From Frigoribacterium sp. Leaf263 (GTDB lineage Bacteria; Actinomycetota; Actinomycetes; Actinomycetales; Microbacteriaceae): a stretch of 64,000 nt of DNA. The stretch lies in the NCBI RefSeq assembly GCF_001422285.1, contig NZ_LMMO01000001.1:1-64000 (forward strand), in the 5' to 3' direction. Positions 52,481 through 61,826 of this stretch are shown here, piece by piece (the first letter of the stretch is position 1; every line of letters starts with the position of its first letter). Both the position numbers and the translations under genes were made by a program. The notes below the pieces were generated by a model. The model was not told the DNA's origin. It was given only the letters and a program-made list of their open reading frames with translations, and did not search any database.

Positions 52481-53230
52481 ATGGCAGCACCCCTCGGCAT
52501 CATCGGCTCCGGTGCGATCGGCAGCACCCTCGCTCGCCTCGCGATCGCAGCCGGCCTCGACATCGTCATCAGCAACTCCCGCGGGCCGGAGAGCCTGACC
52601 GGACTCGTCTCCGAGCTCGGTCCGCGTGCCCGGGCGGCGACCGTCGTCGACGTGGCCCGCGAGGCCGACATCGTGATCACGGCGATCCCGCTGGCCGCCG
52701 CGACCGACCTGCCCGCTGAAGCCCTGGCCGGCAAGATCGTCCTCGACACGACGAACTACTACCCGCAGCGCGACGGCCGGATCGCGGCCCTCGACTCGAA
52801 CGAGTCGACGGCCAGCGAGCTCGTCCAGGCGCACCTCGCCGACTCGCACGTCGTCAAGGTCTTCAACGCCATCACCTTCGCGAGCCTCGGCAACGGTGCA
52901 CGGCCTGTGGGCGACCCCGAACGCAGCACCCTGCCGATCGCGGGTGAGGACGCCGAGGCCAAGGCCCGAGCAGCCGAGGTCGTCAGCACCCTCGGGTATG
53001 ACACACTCGACACCGGCAGGCTGGCGGACAGCTGGCGCTTCGAGCCCGGCACGCCGATCTACTGCGACCCGTACATGCCGGCCTGGCCGACGGAGAAGCT
53101 GCCCTTCGACGAGCTGCTCGCGTGGCTGCTGTCCGCGCCCGTGATCACCATGTCCCCGGAGCGTGCCCAGGAGCTGATCGACAGCGCCGTCCGCGGTGCG
53201 GCCGGCGGGTACTTCCCCGAGACCGCGTAG
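52481..53230 (+). CDS. F420H2/NADP oxidoreductase-like dinucleotide-binding protein
   Basis: 249 residues. Rossmann start GIIGSGAIGSTLARLAIAAGLDIVISNSRGPESL, then EADIVITAIPLAAATDLP and LDTTNYYPQRDG match NADP-reductase/F420 (COG2085) proteins. VKVFNAITFASL is the next conserved block. Function is probably NADPH- or F420-linked reduction; substrate open. GAAAGGCACGACC precedes ATG 52481. Same operon as the SDR upstream. Confidence 0.83.
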   Translation: MAAPLGIIGSGAIGSTLARLAIAAGLDIVISNSRGPESLTGLVSELGPRARAATVVDVAREADIVITAIPLAAATDLPAEALAGKIVLDTTNYYPQRDGRIAALDSNESTASELVQAHLADSHVVKVFNAITFASLGNGARPVGDPERSTLPIAGEDAEAKARAAEVVSTLGYDTLDTGRLADSWRFEPGTPIYCDPYMPAWPTEKLPFDELLAWLLSAPVITMSPERAQELIDSAVRGAAGGYFPETA

Positions 53231-53260
53231 CCGGATGGCCCGCCGTCGTCCCCTCTCGGT

Positions 53261-55228
53261 CTAGGCCTCGAGGTCGTCCACCGGGAGCCAGACCCGCATC
53301 GTCGACGGGCCGCGGTTGCCCCACGTGGCGTAGGGCACGAGCTCCACGCTGCCCAGAGAATCGGCGGTCGCGGTGGAGCGGCCGTAGGGCCATCCGCCGG
53401 CAGGCGTGCGGCTGCGCGAAAGCTCGACCCGGGCACCGGCCGGCGTCGTGACCGGGTCGACGGTCGTGTCGACGAGCACGTCGTTCACGGTGCCGGAGGG
53501 CAGGTCGGTCGACTCGAGCGCGAGCACGAGGGGTCCTCTCTGAACGGCGACCTGGCCGCGCGCGGCGTCGATGCGAGCATCCGGTCGGACCCACTCGGCA
53601 GGGGTCGGCAGATCGAGCACGACGACGTCGCCCGCCGAGAAGCGGCGGCGGACGACGATCGTCGGCCCCTGGGCCTCTCCGGCCTCCTCGCCGGGCAGTG
53701 CCACCGTCACCGCGGAACCGTCGGCCCAGGAGGGGACACGGAGAGCGAGCTCCACCTCGCGGTCGACGTCGCCGCGCCACGTCACCGCGACTCGCCCGTC
53801 GAGGGGGTATCCGCTCGTGACCGACAGCGCCACGGGCGTGCCGTCGTCGAGCACGGTGTCGACGTCGTAGCTGCCGTACTGGTGCAGCTGCACCCCGTCG
53901 GCCGTGCGAGTGGCGAAGAACTGCTCGACGCTGGCCAGCGTGCGGGCCACGTTCGTGGGGCAGCACGACACCTCGAACCAGGGCGCGCGCAGGCTGGACA
54001 GGGCGCGGGCGTTCAGCTCGTCCTCGTCGGGCTCGACGCCCTCGGTCCTCTGGTGGAGCGTGTTCGTGTAGAAGAACGCGCGCCCGTCCTCGCGCGGCGA
54101 GGCGAGAACCACGTTCAGCAGGGTCCGCTCGATCAGGTCGGCGTACCGGGCGTCGCCATCGGCGAGCAGCAGCCGCCAAGAGAGCATCGTCGAGGCGATG
54201 CCCGCGCAGGTCTCGGAGTAGGCGCGGTCGGGCGGCAGCTCGTGGTCGGCGCCGAAGGCCTCGTCCTGGTGGTGGGAGCCCATGCCGCCCGTGACGTACG
54301 TGCGGGCCGCGACGGTCGCCTCCCACTGTCGACGGACCGCATCGGCGAGCTCGTCGTCCCGGGTCTCGACCGCGACGTCGAGAGCGCCCGCCGCGAGGTA
54401 GAGGGCCCGGACCGCGTGACCGCGCAGCACGTCGGCGTCGCGCACCGGCACGTCGTCCTGGAAGTACTCGGAGCCGTACTCGATCTGGCCGAGCAGCCCG
54501 TGCCCTCGCCGCTCGACGAAGAGGCGGGCGAGCTCGACCCAGCGCGGTTCGTCGAGGGCGCGGCCGAGCTCGGCCAGGGCGACCTCCACCTCCGGGTGCC
54601 CGCAGATCGCGACCCTGCCCTCAGGGCCGAAGACGGACCACAGGTGCTCGGCGAGACGGCGACCGACCTCGACCAGGCGGGGCGAGGCGCCGGTGCGCTC
54701 GGCGGCGACCACGGCCTGCAGCAGGTGGCCCATCGAGTACAGCTCGTGGCCCCACTCGAGGTCGCTCCACCGTGGGCGCTGCCAGGCACGGCCGAAGCTC
54801 GTGTGCAGGTAGCCGTCGTCCTCCTGCGCTGCGGCCACCCGGTCGACGAGGGCGTCGTAGCGGGCCTGCAGGGCCGGTTCGCGCTCGCGTCCGAGCTCCC
54901 AGGCCATGCCCTCGAGGAGCTTGTAGACCTCCGAATCGACGAACTCGATCCCGGAGTGCTCCCAGGGGGTGCCGGGATCGCCGAGGCCGGCCGCGGCACG
55001 GTCGAAGTTGCCCGTCCAGCCGATGCGCTCCATCCAGTCCTCGCAGTGGCGCAGCACGACGTCGGCGTTAAGGGCCTGCTTCTCGGCCCAGAAGCCGTCG
55101 GTGAGGCGGATCTCGGTCGCGTCGAGCGGGGTCAGCGTCGAGGAGGACGGCGAGACGGTTCCCGCGAACCGGCGGGCGCCGGCGACGGCTGACGAGGAGG
55201 TGCGGGTGGCGGGAGCAGTGGTGGTCAC
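53261..55228 (-). CDS. GH127-family beta-L-arabinofuranosidase
   Basis: 655 residues, full length for GH127 (formerly DUF1680). An (alpha/alpha)6 barrel is followed by beta domains. The adjacent cysteines in WFEVSCCPTN (Cys422, Cys423) match the zinc/nucleophile pair of the characterised HypBA1 enzyme (417/418), and YSETCAGIAS provides a further cysteine (341). No signal peptide, so it should act in the cytoplasm on imported beta-arabinofuranosides. It is the last gene of an operon with a sugar ABC importer. ACTCGGAGAACTCACGTG lies before the start. Confidence 0.9.
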   Translation of the reverse strand: MTTTAPATRTSSSAVAGARRFAGTVSPSSSTLTPLDATEIRLTDGFWAEKQALNADVVLRHCEDWMERIGWTGNFDRAAAGLGDPGTPWEHSGIEFVDSEVYKLLEGMAWELGREREPALQARYDALVDRVAAAQEDDGYLHTSFGRAWQRPRWSDLEWGHELYSMGHLLQAVVAAERTGASPRLVEVGRRLAEHLWSVFGPEGRVAICGHPEVEVALAELGRALDEPRWVELARLFVERRGHGLLGQIEYGSEYFQDDVPVRDADVLRGHAVRALYLAAGALDVAVETRDDELADAVRRQWEATVAARTYVTGGMGSHHQDEAFGADHELPPDRAYSETCAGIASTMLSWRLLLADGDARYADLIERTLLNVVLASPREDGRAFFYTNTLHQRTEGVEPDEDELNARALSSLRAPWFEVSCCPTNVARTLASVEQFFATRTADGVQLHQYGSYDVDTVLDDGTPVALSVTSGYPLDGRVAVTWRGDVDREVELALRVPSWADGSAVTVALPGEEAGEAQGPTIVVRRRFSAGDVVVLDLPTPAEWVRPDARIDAARGQVAVQRGPLVLALESTDLPSGTVNDVLVDTTVDPVTTPAGARVELSRSRTPAGGWPYGRSTATADSLGSVELVPYATWGNRGPSTMRVWLPVDDLEA

Positions 55229-55298
55229 GTGAGTTCTCCGAGTGGTGAGGGAGGGGAGACGAGCGGGGGAGGAGATGCTGGCGCTCTCGGCGCCGGTG

Positions 55299-56180
55299 TC
55301 AGTCCTTGACGGCTCCGGCGGTGACGCCGGCGGCGACGTAGCGCTGGGCGACGACGAGCAGGACGGTGGCGGGGATCGACGCGACGACGGCGGTCGCCAT
55401 GATCGAGTTCCACTCCTGGTTGTTGTTGCCGATGTACCGGTAGATGCCGAGGGTGATCGTCTGCGCGTCGCCGCCGCTGTTCAGGGTCGACGAGAACACG
55501 AAGTCCGACCAGGCCCACAGGAACGCGAAGAGCCCGACGGTCACGGCCGAGTTGCGGCTCACGGGCAGGACGATGGACCGGAAGGTGCGCCACGCCCCGG
55601 CGCCGTCGAGCTTCGCGGCGCTCATCAGCTCGTCGGGGATGCCCCGCATGAAGGCCGTGAAGATGAGCACGCCGAAGGGCACCGCCAGGGTCGAGTCGGC
55701 GATGACGAGTCCCCACCACTGGTTGAGGATCCCCAGGTTGAGGTAGATCGCGTAGAAGCCCATGGCCATGATCACCTGGGGGATCATCTGCGCGACGATC
55801 ATCACGAAGCTCAGCGCGCCTCCTCCGACCGGTCGGAGCTTCGCGAGCGAGTACGCGGCCGGTGCCGAGAGGGCCACCGTCACGACGACGGTGCCGAGGC
55901 CCACCAGCAGGCTGGTGCCGAGGTAGGGCAGCTGCTCGGCGACGACGGCCCGGTAGCCGTCGAGGGTCGGCGCGGAGGGGAACCACGACGGCGGACTCTG
56001 CCGCATCTGCGCGGTGGGCGTCAGCGAGACGTTGATCATCCAGTAGATCGGGAACAGCATGATCGCGGTCAGCACGACGCCGATCAGGGTGGTGGCGAGG
56101 CTGCGGCGTCCGGCACGACCCGAGGAGGCGCGGCGGGCGGCGGAGGTCGGGGCGGCGGCCGGCCGGATGGTGGCGCTCAT
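55299..56180 (-). CDS. Sugar ABC transporter permease (MalG type)
   Basis: 293 residues, six membrane segments, CUT1 family. The coupling loop is DELMSAAKLDGAGAWRTFRSIVLPV (EAA motif). ATG 56180 overlaps the stop of the next upstream gene (ATGA). An Ala/Arg-rich N-terminal tail precedes the first helix. It pairs with the MalF-type permease and the lipoprotein to import an oligosaccharide, probably arabinofuranosyl; the ATPase is not in the cluster, so a shared MsiK-type ATPase is likely. Confidence 0.92.
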   Translation of the reverse strand: MSATIRPAAAPTSAARRASSGRAGRRSLATTLIGVVLTAIMLFPIYWMINVSLTPTAQMRQSPPSWFPSAPTLDGYRAVVAEQLPYLGTSLLVGLGTVVVTVALSAPAAYSLAKLRPVGGGALSFVMIVAQMIPQVIMAMGFYAIYLNLGILNQWWGLVIADSTLAVPFGVLIFTAFMRGIPDELMSAAKLDGAGAWRTFRSIVLPVSRNSAVTVGLFAFLWAWSDFVFSSTLNSGGDAQTITLGIYRYIGNNNQEWNSIMATAVVASIPATVLLVVAQRYVAAGVTAGAVKD

Positions 56181-57157
56181 GACCGGTCCTGCTTCCTCTG
56201 CACGCGCAGGTAGACGAACCCGCAGACCAGGGCCATGACGATCAGCAGGTTGCCGACCGCGGCGGCGGGGCCGAAGGAGGGGAGGGTGGAGCCGAAGCCC
56301 AGCTGGTACGACCAGATGGCGAAGGTGGTCGAGGCGTCCCCGGGCCCGCCGCGGGTCATGATCCAGATGATGTCGAACACCTTCAGCGTGTAGACGAGTC
56401 CGAGCAGGATGGTGATGGCGGAGACCGGGCGCAGCAGCGGGAACGTGATGCGCCGGAAGACCTGCCAGGCGTTCGCCCCGTCGAGCGCGGCCGCCTCGTA
56501 GATGTCGCCGGGGATGTTCTGCAGGCCGCTGTAGAGGATGACCAGGTTGAACGGGATCCCGATCCAGATGTTGGCGATGATGACGCTCGTCAGCGCCCAC
56601 TGCGGAGAGGTCAGCCAGTTGACCTGGTCGCCTCCGAGGGTGCGGATGACCGAGTTGACGACGCCGCTCTCGCTGTTGAGCATCCACGACCAGGTCGATG
56701 CGCTGACGATCAGCGGCAGCAGCCACGGGACGAGGAACAGCGCCCTGAGAGTCGAGGAGAGCGGGAACCTCTGGAAGAAGAACACGGCGAGGGCCATGCC
56801 GATCGTGAACTGGAACGCGATCGAGACACCCGTGAAGAGGAGGGTGTTCATCAGGGCCGGGCCGAAGGTCGGGCTGGCGAACACGTCGGCGAAGTTCTCG
56901 AGGCCGATGAAGGGGGCCGTGCCGTCGATGAACGACCGGACCGTGTAGTCGTGCGTCGAGAGGTCGACGTTCCGGACGAGCGGCCAGACGTAGAAGACGG
57001 CGAGGTAGGTGACGACGGGGGCGAGGAACGCCCAGGCGGTGAGCTGGGAGGCGCCTGGTCCGCGTCGGCGCCGGGGCCCGGCGCCGGGGAGGCCGGGGTC
57101 CGGGTCCGGCCTCCCCCCGGGCGGTGCCTCGCGACGTTCCATCGTGTCGATGCTCAT
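56177..57157 (-). CDS. Sugar ABC transporter permease (MalF type)
   Basis: 326 residues, six membrane helices: WAFLAPVVTYLAVFYVWPLVRN, then the EAA loop DIYEAAALDGANAWQVFRRITFPLL and ILLGLVYTLKVFDIIWIMTRGGPG. Start ATG 57157 (MSIDTMERREAPP) follows GAGGAGCAGCACC; the frame is open 16 codons further. Partner of the MalG-type permease. Downstream of the substrate-binding lipoprotein gene. Confidence 0.92.
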   Translation of the reverse strand: MSIDTMERREAPPGGRPDPDPGLPGAGPRRRRGPGASQLTAWAFLAPVVTYLAVFYVWPLVRNVDLSTHDYTVRSFIDGTAPFIGLENFADVFASPTFGPALMNTLLFTGVSIAFQFTIGMALAVFFFQRFPLSSTLRALFLVPWLLPLIVSASTWSWMLNSESGVVNSVIRTLGGDQVNWLTSPQWALTSVIIANIWIGIPFNLVILYSGLQNIPGDIYEAAALDGANAWQVFRRITFPLLRPVSAITILLGLVYTLKVFDIIWIMTRGGPGDASTTFAIWSYQLGFGSTLPSFGPAAAVGNLLIVMALVCGFVYLRVQRKQDRS

Positions 57158-57221
57158 GGTGCTGCTCCTCGTCGTCGGGCGTCGTCCGGTGCGGTGGGTG
57201 GTCAAGTGGGTGTCGGTGCGG

Positions 57222-58478
57222 TCACTCGGTGGCGGACGCGGCGGCCTGCTGCGCCTCCTTCAGGGCGTCCGCGGGGTCGGATGACCCGCTGAGGCTGTTC
57301 TGCACGGCCTTCCAGAGCTGCTCCGAGATCTTCGGGTAGTCCGTGCCCAGGTCGTCGCTCGTGCGGCCCTTGGCATCGGCGACCGCGGTGACCCACGGCT
57401 CGAGATCGGGGTCGGTCGCGACCTGCTCGGTCTGAGCGTCCTTCGTGGGGGCGACGTACGACAGGGTCGTGTCCGTGGCGACGAGGTTGTCGGTGCTCGT
57501 GAGGCACGACTGGATCTTCTCGCTCACCTCGTACCGGGCGTCGTCGCTCTGCACGGGGACGGTCAGGAACTCGCCACCGGTGGGGGCGGGGGCCGCGCCG
57601 CCGTCCTTCGACGGGATCGAGATGATGCCGTAGTCGATGCCGGACTCCTTCACGCCCGCGAGCTGCCAGGTGCCGTTCTCGCTGAACGCGTACTCGCCGG
57701 TGAGGAACTCCTGCCAGCTCGTGGTCTGCGTGTTGTTGATCACCGAGTTCGGGGCGTAGCCCTTCTCGACCCAGTCGGTCCAGAGGGTCAGAGCCGAGAC
57801 GGCGTCGTCCGAGTCGAGTTCGGTGAGATCGGCGCCGGAGCCCCAGTACCAGGGCAGGAACTGGAAGCTGCCCTCCTCGGTTCCGATGCCCGAGAACGTG
57901 ATCCCCTTGCCTCCGGAGGCGGAGACCGCCTCGAGGGCGGAGATGAGGCTGTCCCAGTCGGTGATCGACGCGGGGTCGACCCCGGCGGCGTCGAGGACGG
58001 TCTTGTTGTAGTACAGCGCGAGCGTGTTGGCGCCGATGGGGACGCCGTAGGTCTTCCCGTCGAGCTGGCCTGCGGCCAGGATGTTCGCCTCGATCGTCGA
58101 GGTGTCGGCGCCCGTCTCGTCGGTGTCGGTGAGCAGGCCCGCTTCGGCGAGGGTCGAGACGACCGGGTTGTCGACGAGGAGCAGATCGGGCGAGTTGCCC
58201 TGCTGTCCCGCGAGCAGGGCCTTGCTGGTGAGGTCGGAGGTGTCGTAGCCGGTGCGCTCGACCGTCACGCCCGCTTCCGTGCCGCACTTCTCGATGAGCT
58301 TCGCCCAGTCGCTGGTGTCGTCGAACTGGGGGTACGGGTCCCAGAACGTGTAGGTGCCGGAGGCGGCGTCGGACGAGCCGCCGCCTGCCCCGCCGGCGCA
58401 GCCGGTCAGGGCCAGGGTGGCGGCGGCCAGGCCGACCATCGCCACGGCGGTGCGCTTGCTGCGGATGAACGAGATCAC
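57222..58478 (-). CDS. Sugar-binding lipoprotein of CUT1 ABC transporter
   Basis: 418 residues. Signal sequence MISFIRSKRTAVAMVGLAAA ends in lipobox LTGC (Cys27), glycine-rich linker, then an extracellular solute-binding family 1 fold (YTFWDPYPQFDD, NSPDLLLVDNPVVSTLAEAG, KTYGVPIGANTLALYYNKTVLDAAG, WQEFLTGEYAFSENGTWQLAG). GTG 58478 is supported by GAGAGG eight bases upstream; the open frame extends further but would spoil the signal peptide. First gene of the GH127 operon, directly behind the operator-promoter region. Confidence 0.9.
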   Translation of the reverse strand: MISFIRSKRTAVAMVGLAAATLALTGCAGGAGGGSSDAASGTYTFWDPYPQFDDTSDWAKLIEKCGTEAGVTVERTGYDTSDLTSKALLAGQQGNSPDLLLVDNPVVSTLAEAGLLTDTDETGADTSTIEANILAAGQLDGKTYGVPIGANTLALYYNKTVLDAAGVDPASITDWDSLISALEAVSASGGKGITFSGIGTEEGSFQFLPWYWGSGADLTELDSDDAVSALTLWTDWVEKGYAPNSVINNTQTTSWQEFLTGEYAFSENGTWQLAGVKESGIDYGIISIPSKDGGAAPAPTGGEFLTVPVQSDDARYEVSEKIQSCLTSTDNLVATDTTLSYVAPTKDAQTEQVATDPDLEPWVTAVADAKGRTSDDLGTDYPKISEQLWKAVQNSLSGSSDPADALKEAQQAAASATE

Positions 58479-58566
58479 AGGAGGTTCCTCTCTGAACTGC
58501 TGCGGGTGCTCCATCAGAGGGCCCGGCAGGTGCAGCACAGGGCGCTCATCGTCGAGAGCAACGAGA

Positions 58567-58638
58567 CCGAAACTGGTTTCGGGAGTGAAGTTACACGGCA
58601 CGCAGTTGCCCGTCAATGCCCAAGTGAACTAATTTCGG
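58567..58638. promoter_or_regulatory. Divergent promoters and two LacI operators of the GH127 locus
   Basis: Minus-strand promoter: TTGACG (58616-58611), 17 bases, TAACTT (58593-58588). Operator CCGAAACTGGTTTCGG (58567-58582), 7-base perfect arms, covers its start point. Plus-strand promoter: TTGCCC (58606-58611), 18 bases, TAATTT (58630-58635), overlapped by a degenerate operator GAACTAATTTCGG (58626-58638). The two -35 boxes overlap at 58611. Confidence 0.8.
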
Positions 58639-58641
58639 TAC

Positions 58642-59664
58642 ATGACCACTGCAGGAGAGGGCAAGGCGATGGCGTCGCCCGTCACGCTGGCTGATGTGGC
58701 ACGAGCTGCCGGAGTCTCGGTCGCCACGGCGTCCAAGGCGCTGAACGGCCGGGCCCAGGTGCGCGAATCGACCCGCGTCAGGGTGCAGGAGGCTGCTGCG
58801 GCTCTCTCGTTCACCCCCAACTTCTTCGCCCAGGCGCTGAACTCGGCGCGGACGGGCACGATCGGGATGGTCACGAGCGACCTCGACAACCGCTTCGTGC
58901 TCCCGGTGCTGCTCGGCGCCGAGGACGCCTTCGGCTCGGGTTCGCTCTCGGTGCTGCTCGCCGACGCCCGGGACGACGCGCTCCGCGAGCAGCTCCACCT
59001 GCAGACGCTCCTCACGCGCCGAGTCGACGGGCTGCTCATCGTCGGTCGGACGACGAATCCGCGCCCGCCCGTCCCTCTGCTCGCTGACGTCCCCGTCGTC
59101 TACGTCTACGCCCCGTCGAGCGACCCGAAGGACGCGTCGTTCACTCCGGACAACGTGCAGGCCGGACGACTGGCGGCGGAGCATCTGATCGAGAAGGGTC
59201 GGACCCGCATCGCCCTGATCAACGGCGAGGCCTCGTACGCCGCCGCTCGTGATCGCGCGGCGGGTGTCCAGCAGGCTCTGACGGCGGCGGGGCTAAAGAT
59301 GGTCGGCGGCACCGCTCTCTTCGGGCAGTGGGGCGAGGGCTGGGGTCGCGACTGCGCGCGCCTCCTGGTCCGGGGCGGCGAGCCGGTCGACGCGATCATC
59401 GGAGGCAGCGACCACATCGCCCGGGGCGCCATCGACGCCCTCCGCGACGAGGGCGTGCGGGTTCCCGAGGACATCTCCGTGGTCGGCTTCGACAACTGGG
59501 ATCTGCTGGTCCGCGAGTCGCGACCGCCCCTGACGAGCATCGACATGTCGCTCGAGGAGCTCGGCCGCGCCGCCGCTCAGCACCTCGTCGACGCCATCGG
59601 CGGCGCACCGTCACCGGGCGTCGTCGCCGGTCCGGTACGACTGGTCGTCCGAGACTCGGCCTGA
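58642..59664 (+). CDS. LacI-family regulator of the GH127/arabinoside locus
   Basis: 340 residues. HTH at ~15-35 (TLADVARAAGVSVATASKALNG), hinge, and effector domain (GTIGMVTSDLDNRFVLPVLLGAE, RRVDGLLIVGRTT, ISVVGFDNWDLLVRESRPPLTSI). Divergent from the transporter/GH127 operon, with an operator over each promoter, so it should repress both itself and the operon. Start: TAATTT is six bases before ATG 58642 (leaderless form); ATG 58669 with GGAGAGGGCAAGG upstream is an alternative that drops nine residues. Confidence 0.9.
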   Translation: MTTAGEGKAMASPVTLADVARAAGVSVATASKALNGRAQVRESTRVRVQEAAAALSFTPNFFAQALNSARTGTIGMVTSDLDNRFVLPVLLGAEDAFGSGSLSVLLADARDDALREQLHLQTLLTRRVDGLLIVGRTTNPRPPVPLLADVPVVYVYAPSSDPKDASFTPDNVQAGRLAAEHLIEKGRTRIALINGEASYAAARDRAAGVQQALTAAGLKMVGGTALFGQWGEGWGRDCARLLVRGGEPVDAIIGGSDHIARGAIDALRDEGVRVPEDISVVGFDNWDLLVRESRPPLTSIDMSLEELGRAAAQHLVDAIGGAPSPGVVAGPVRLVVRDSA

Positions 59665-59803
59665 CCGCGGGCGGAGGTGCTCGACCCTGTCCGGTCGATC
59701 AGCTGATCGCCGGCCGCCGGACCGGGTGTCGGCGAGGTGGGATGGAGAGGGGTGCACTGACCGTGCATCCCGAAGACGGCCCGCGGGTCGTACGGTCGTC
59801 GTC

Positions 59804-60022
59804 ATGGACAACAGGAGCGAGGTGCGGGACTTCCTCACGACGAGTCGCGCCCGTGTGACTCCGGAGCAGGTCGAGCTGCCCGGCGGCCCGGGGCGTCGCG
59901 TGCCCGGCCTGCGACGGGCCGAGGTGGCGATGCTCGCGGGTGTCAGCGTCGAGTACTACTCGCGCCTCGAGCGAGGCGATCTCAAGGGGGTCTCCGACGC
60001 CGTGCCCGAGGCGGTCGGCTGA
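59804..60022 (+). pseudogene. Truncated MmyB-like HTH regulator remnant
   Basis: A 72-codon frame with only the first part of an MmyB-type regulator: EVRDFLTTSRARVTPEQVEL, GRRVPGLRRAEVAMLAGVSVEYYSRLERGDLKGVSDAV, then a premature end (PEAVG). Full relatives at 47530 and 50547 continue for over 200 residues. No ligand domain follows in any frame that I can see. TACGGT lies seven bases before the ATG. A 14-base palindrome CGATCAGCTGATCG lies upstream (59696-59709). It might still make a small DNA-binding protein. Confidence 0.75.
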
Positions 60023-60083
60023 TCCTGCACCGGGTGTCAGCTCGGCTCCTCCTGCCGGTGACGCGCGTCCGTGGTGGTGCGTG

Positions 60084-61079
60084 CTACGGGAGGGTGACGA
60101 CGGCCTTGCCGCGGATGCGGGTCTTCCCGAGGGCGTCGAGTGCTGTCGCGGTCTCGGCGAACGGGTGGGTGGCGCCGACGACCGGTCGGATGACTCCAGC
60201 GTCGACGAGTGCTGCGATCTCGGCCAGCTGACCGCCGTCGGCGCGCATGAAGAGGAACTCGTACGAGACGCCGAGCTTCTTCGCCCGGGCCCGCACCGTG
60301 CGGCTGAGCCCGGCGATCGCCAGGCGCAGGACCGGGTTCAGCCCGGCGGCCTTCGCGAAGGCGGGGGTGGGTGGTCCCTGGATGCCGATCGCGAGACCGC
60401 CGGGGCGGAGCACCCGCAGCGATTTCGCGAGGTTCTCGCCGCCGAGGCTGTCGAGGACGAGGTCGTAGCCGGTGAGCTCCTCCTCGAAGTCCTGGGTCCG
60501 GTAGTCGATGACGACGTCGGCGCCGAGATCGCGGAGGAAGTCGGAGTTCGCCGAGGAGGCGGTGGTCGCGACGTGCGCTCCGAGGTGCTTCGCGAGCTGG
60601 ATCGCGATCGTGCCGACGCCGCCGGCGCCCGCGTGGATCAGCACCTTCTGGCCGGGCCCGACGTTCCCGCGCTCGACGAGGGCCTGCCAGGCGGTCAGGG
60701 CGACGAGGGGGAGGGACGCGGCCTCGACGGTGCTGATCGTGGTCGGGGCGAGGGCGACGTCGGCTTCGTCGACGGCGATCCGCTCGGCGAAGGTGCCGAT
60801 GCGGGGATCACGGGGTCGGGCGAAGACCTCGTCGCCGGGCTTCAGGCTGCGGACGGAGCCGCCGACCTCGATGACCGTCCCGGCGACGTCGTGGCCGAGG
60901 ACGAGGGGCGCCTTGTAGGGGAGGATCAGCGTGAACTCGCCCTCGCGGATCTTCGCGTCGAGGTGGTTGAGGCCGGCGGCTGCGACGTCGATCAGGACGT
61001 CGTGGTCGCCGAAGGTCGGCTCGGGGACGTCGACCTCGTGCAGGGGCTGCTTGTAGGCGTCGAAGGCGAAGGCTCGCAT
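60084..61079 (-). CDS. Zinc-independent MDR-family NADP-dependent oxidoreductase (quinone reductase-like)
   Basis: 331 residues: an N-terminal GroES-like domain (AAAGLNHLDAKIREGEF, LGHDVAGTVIEVGGSVRSLKPGDEVFA) and the Rossmann NADPH domain (VLIHAGAGGVGTIAIQLAKHLGAHVATTAS). The usual structural-zinc cysteines are absent, which places it in the quinone oxidoreductase branch. ATG 61079 (MRAFAFDAYKQPLHEV) follows AGGAGATCCCCTC. The upstream spacer has a palindromic operator inside a good promoter. Confidence 0.9.
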   Translation of the reverse strand: MRAFAFDAYKQPLHEVDVPEPTFGDHDVLIDVAAAGLNHLDAKIREGEFTLILPYKAPLVLGHDVAGTVIEVGGSVRSLKPGDEVFARPRDPRIGTFAERIAVDEADVALAPTTISTVEAASLPLVALTAWQALVERGNVGPGQKVLIHAGAGGVGTIAIQLAKHLGAHVATTASSANSDFLRDLGADVVIDYRTQDFEEELTGYDLVLDSLGGENLAKSLRVLRPGGLAIGIQGPPTPAFAKAAGLNPVLRLAIAGLSRTVRARAKKLGVSYEFLFMRADGGQLAEIAALVDAGVIRPVVGATHPFAETATALDALGKTRIRGKAVVTLP

Positions 61080-61144
61080 GAGGGGATCTCCTGATGAACT
61101 GAGGCGGGTGGTGCCGAGGACGCCGCGGGCGCGCCGTATCCGAC

Positions 61145-61181
61145 TGAGCTCAATACTGAGTGCACTCAAGAACTTTGTCAA
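61145..61181 (-). promoter_or_regulatory. Promoter with palindromic operator for the oxidoreductase gene
   Basis: Minus-strand -35 TTGACA (61181-61176). Two palindromes follow: TGAGTGCACTCA (61157-61168) in the spacer and TGAGCTCA (61145-61152) further down; CAGTAT between them can serve as -10. The placement suits a TetR-, MarR- or HxlR-type repressor. No such regulator gene is adjacent. I see no gene in 61182-61306. Confidence 0.6.
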
Positions 61182-61306
61182 GGCGTCGGCGTCAGGGGGC
61201 GGCGTGAGTTCCATGCCCGAGGTGCTCGCCGTCGCGCCCGACCGGCGGCGACGTCGTCGTCGTCGACCTGTTCAGCAGGCGACCACGGGCCGCTCCGCTC
61301 CGGGTC

Positions 61307-61759
61307 TCAGAGGTGCTTCTCCATGCAGTAGCTCGTCGGGTCGTCCGCGTACGTCCCGAAGCGGGGGATCTGCTCGTAGCCGAGCTTCTCGTACAGCGCG
61401 ATCGCCGCGACCTGAGGCAGCCCGGTCTCGAGCTGCACCGTGGTGATGCCGGAGGCCCGTGCGTGCGCCTCGAGCGCCTCCAGGAGGCGCCGCCCGATGC
61501 CGAGCCCCCGGGCGGCGTCGGTGACGAACATCCTCTTGATCTCGGCCGAACCGTCGCCGCGGTCGACGAGGGCCGCCGTCCCCCTCGCGGCGCCGTCCTC
61601 GCGAGCGACGAAGAGCGAGACGTCGTCGGCCTCGAGGGCTGCGAGATCGAGTCCGTAGTAGCTCTCGGCCGGGTAGAGCGAGAGGGCGAACTCGTCGCCC
61701 TGGCGCAGCAGGGCGATGACGTCGTCGGACTGCGGGCTCTCGATGCGGATCGTGGGCAT
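61307..61759 (-). CDS. GNAT family N-acetyltransferase
   Basis: 150 residues. Acetyl-CoA loop RGLGIGRRLLEALEAHARASG after strand IKRMFVTDAA, then TVQLETGLPQVAAIALYEKLGYEQI and a C-terminal YCMEKHL. Acceptor unknown. TAGAAT (61765-61770 on the minus strand) is five bases before ATG 61759, suggesting a leaderless message. Confidence 0.9.
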   Translation of the reverse strand: MPTIRIESPQSDDVIALLRQGDEFALSLYPAESYYGLDLAALEADDVSLFVAREDGAARGTAALVDRGDGSAEIKRMFVTDAARGLGIGRRLLEALEAHARASGITTVQLETGLPQVAAIALYEKLGYEQIPRFGTYADDPTSYCMEKHL

Positions 61760-61826
61760 GAGTCATTCTAGGAACGGACCGGCCGGACGCCGACCGCCCG
61801 ACATCACGGCGTCCCGAGGTCGACGG

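Noticed and set aside
59696-59709. Palindrome CGATCAGCTGATCG as an operator
   Set aside because: A single short palindrome without a partner site or a clear promoter; chance cannot be excluded.
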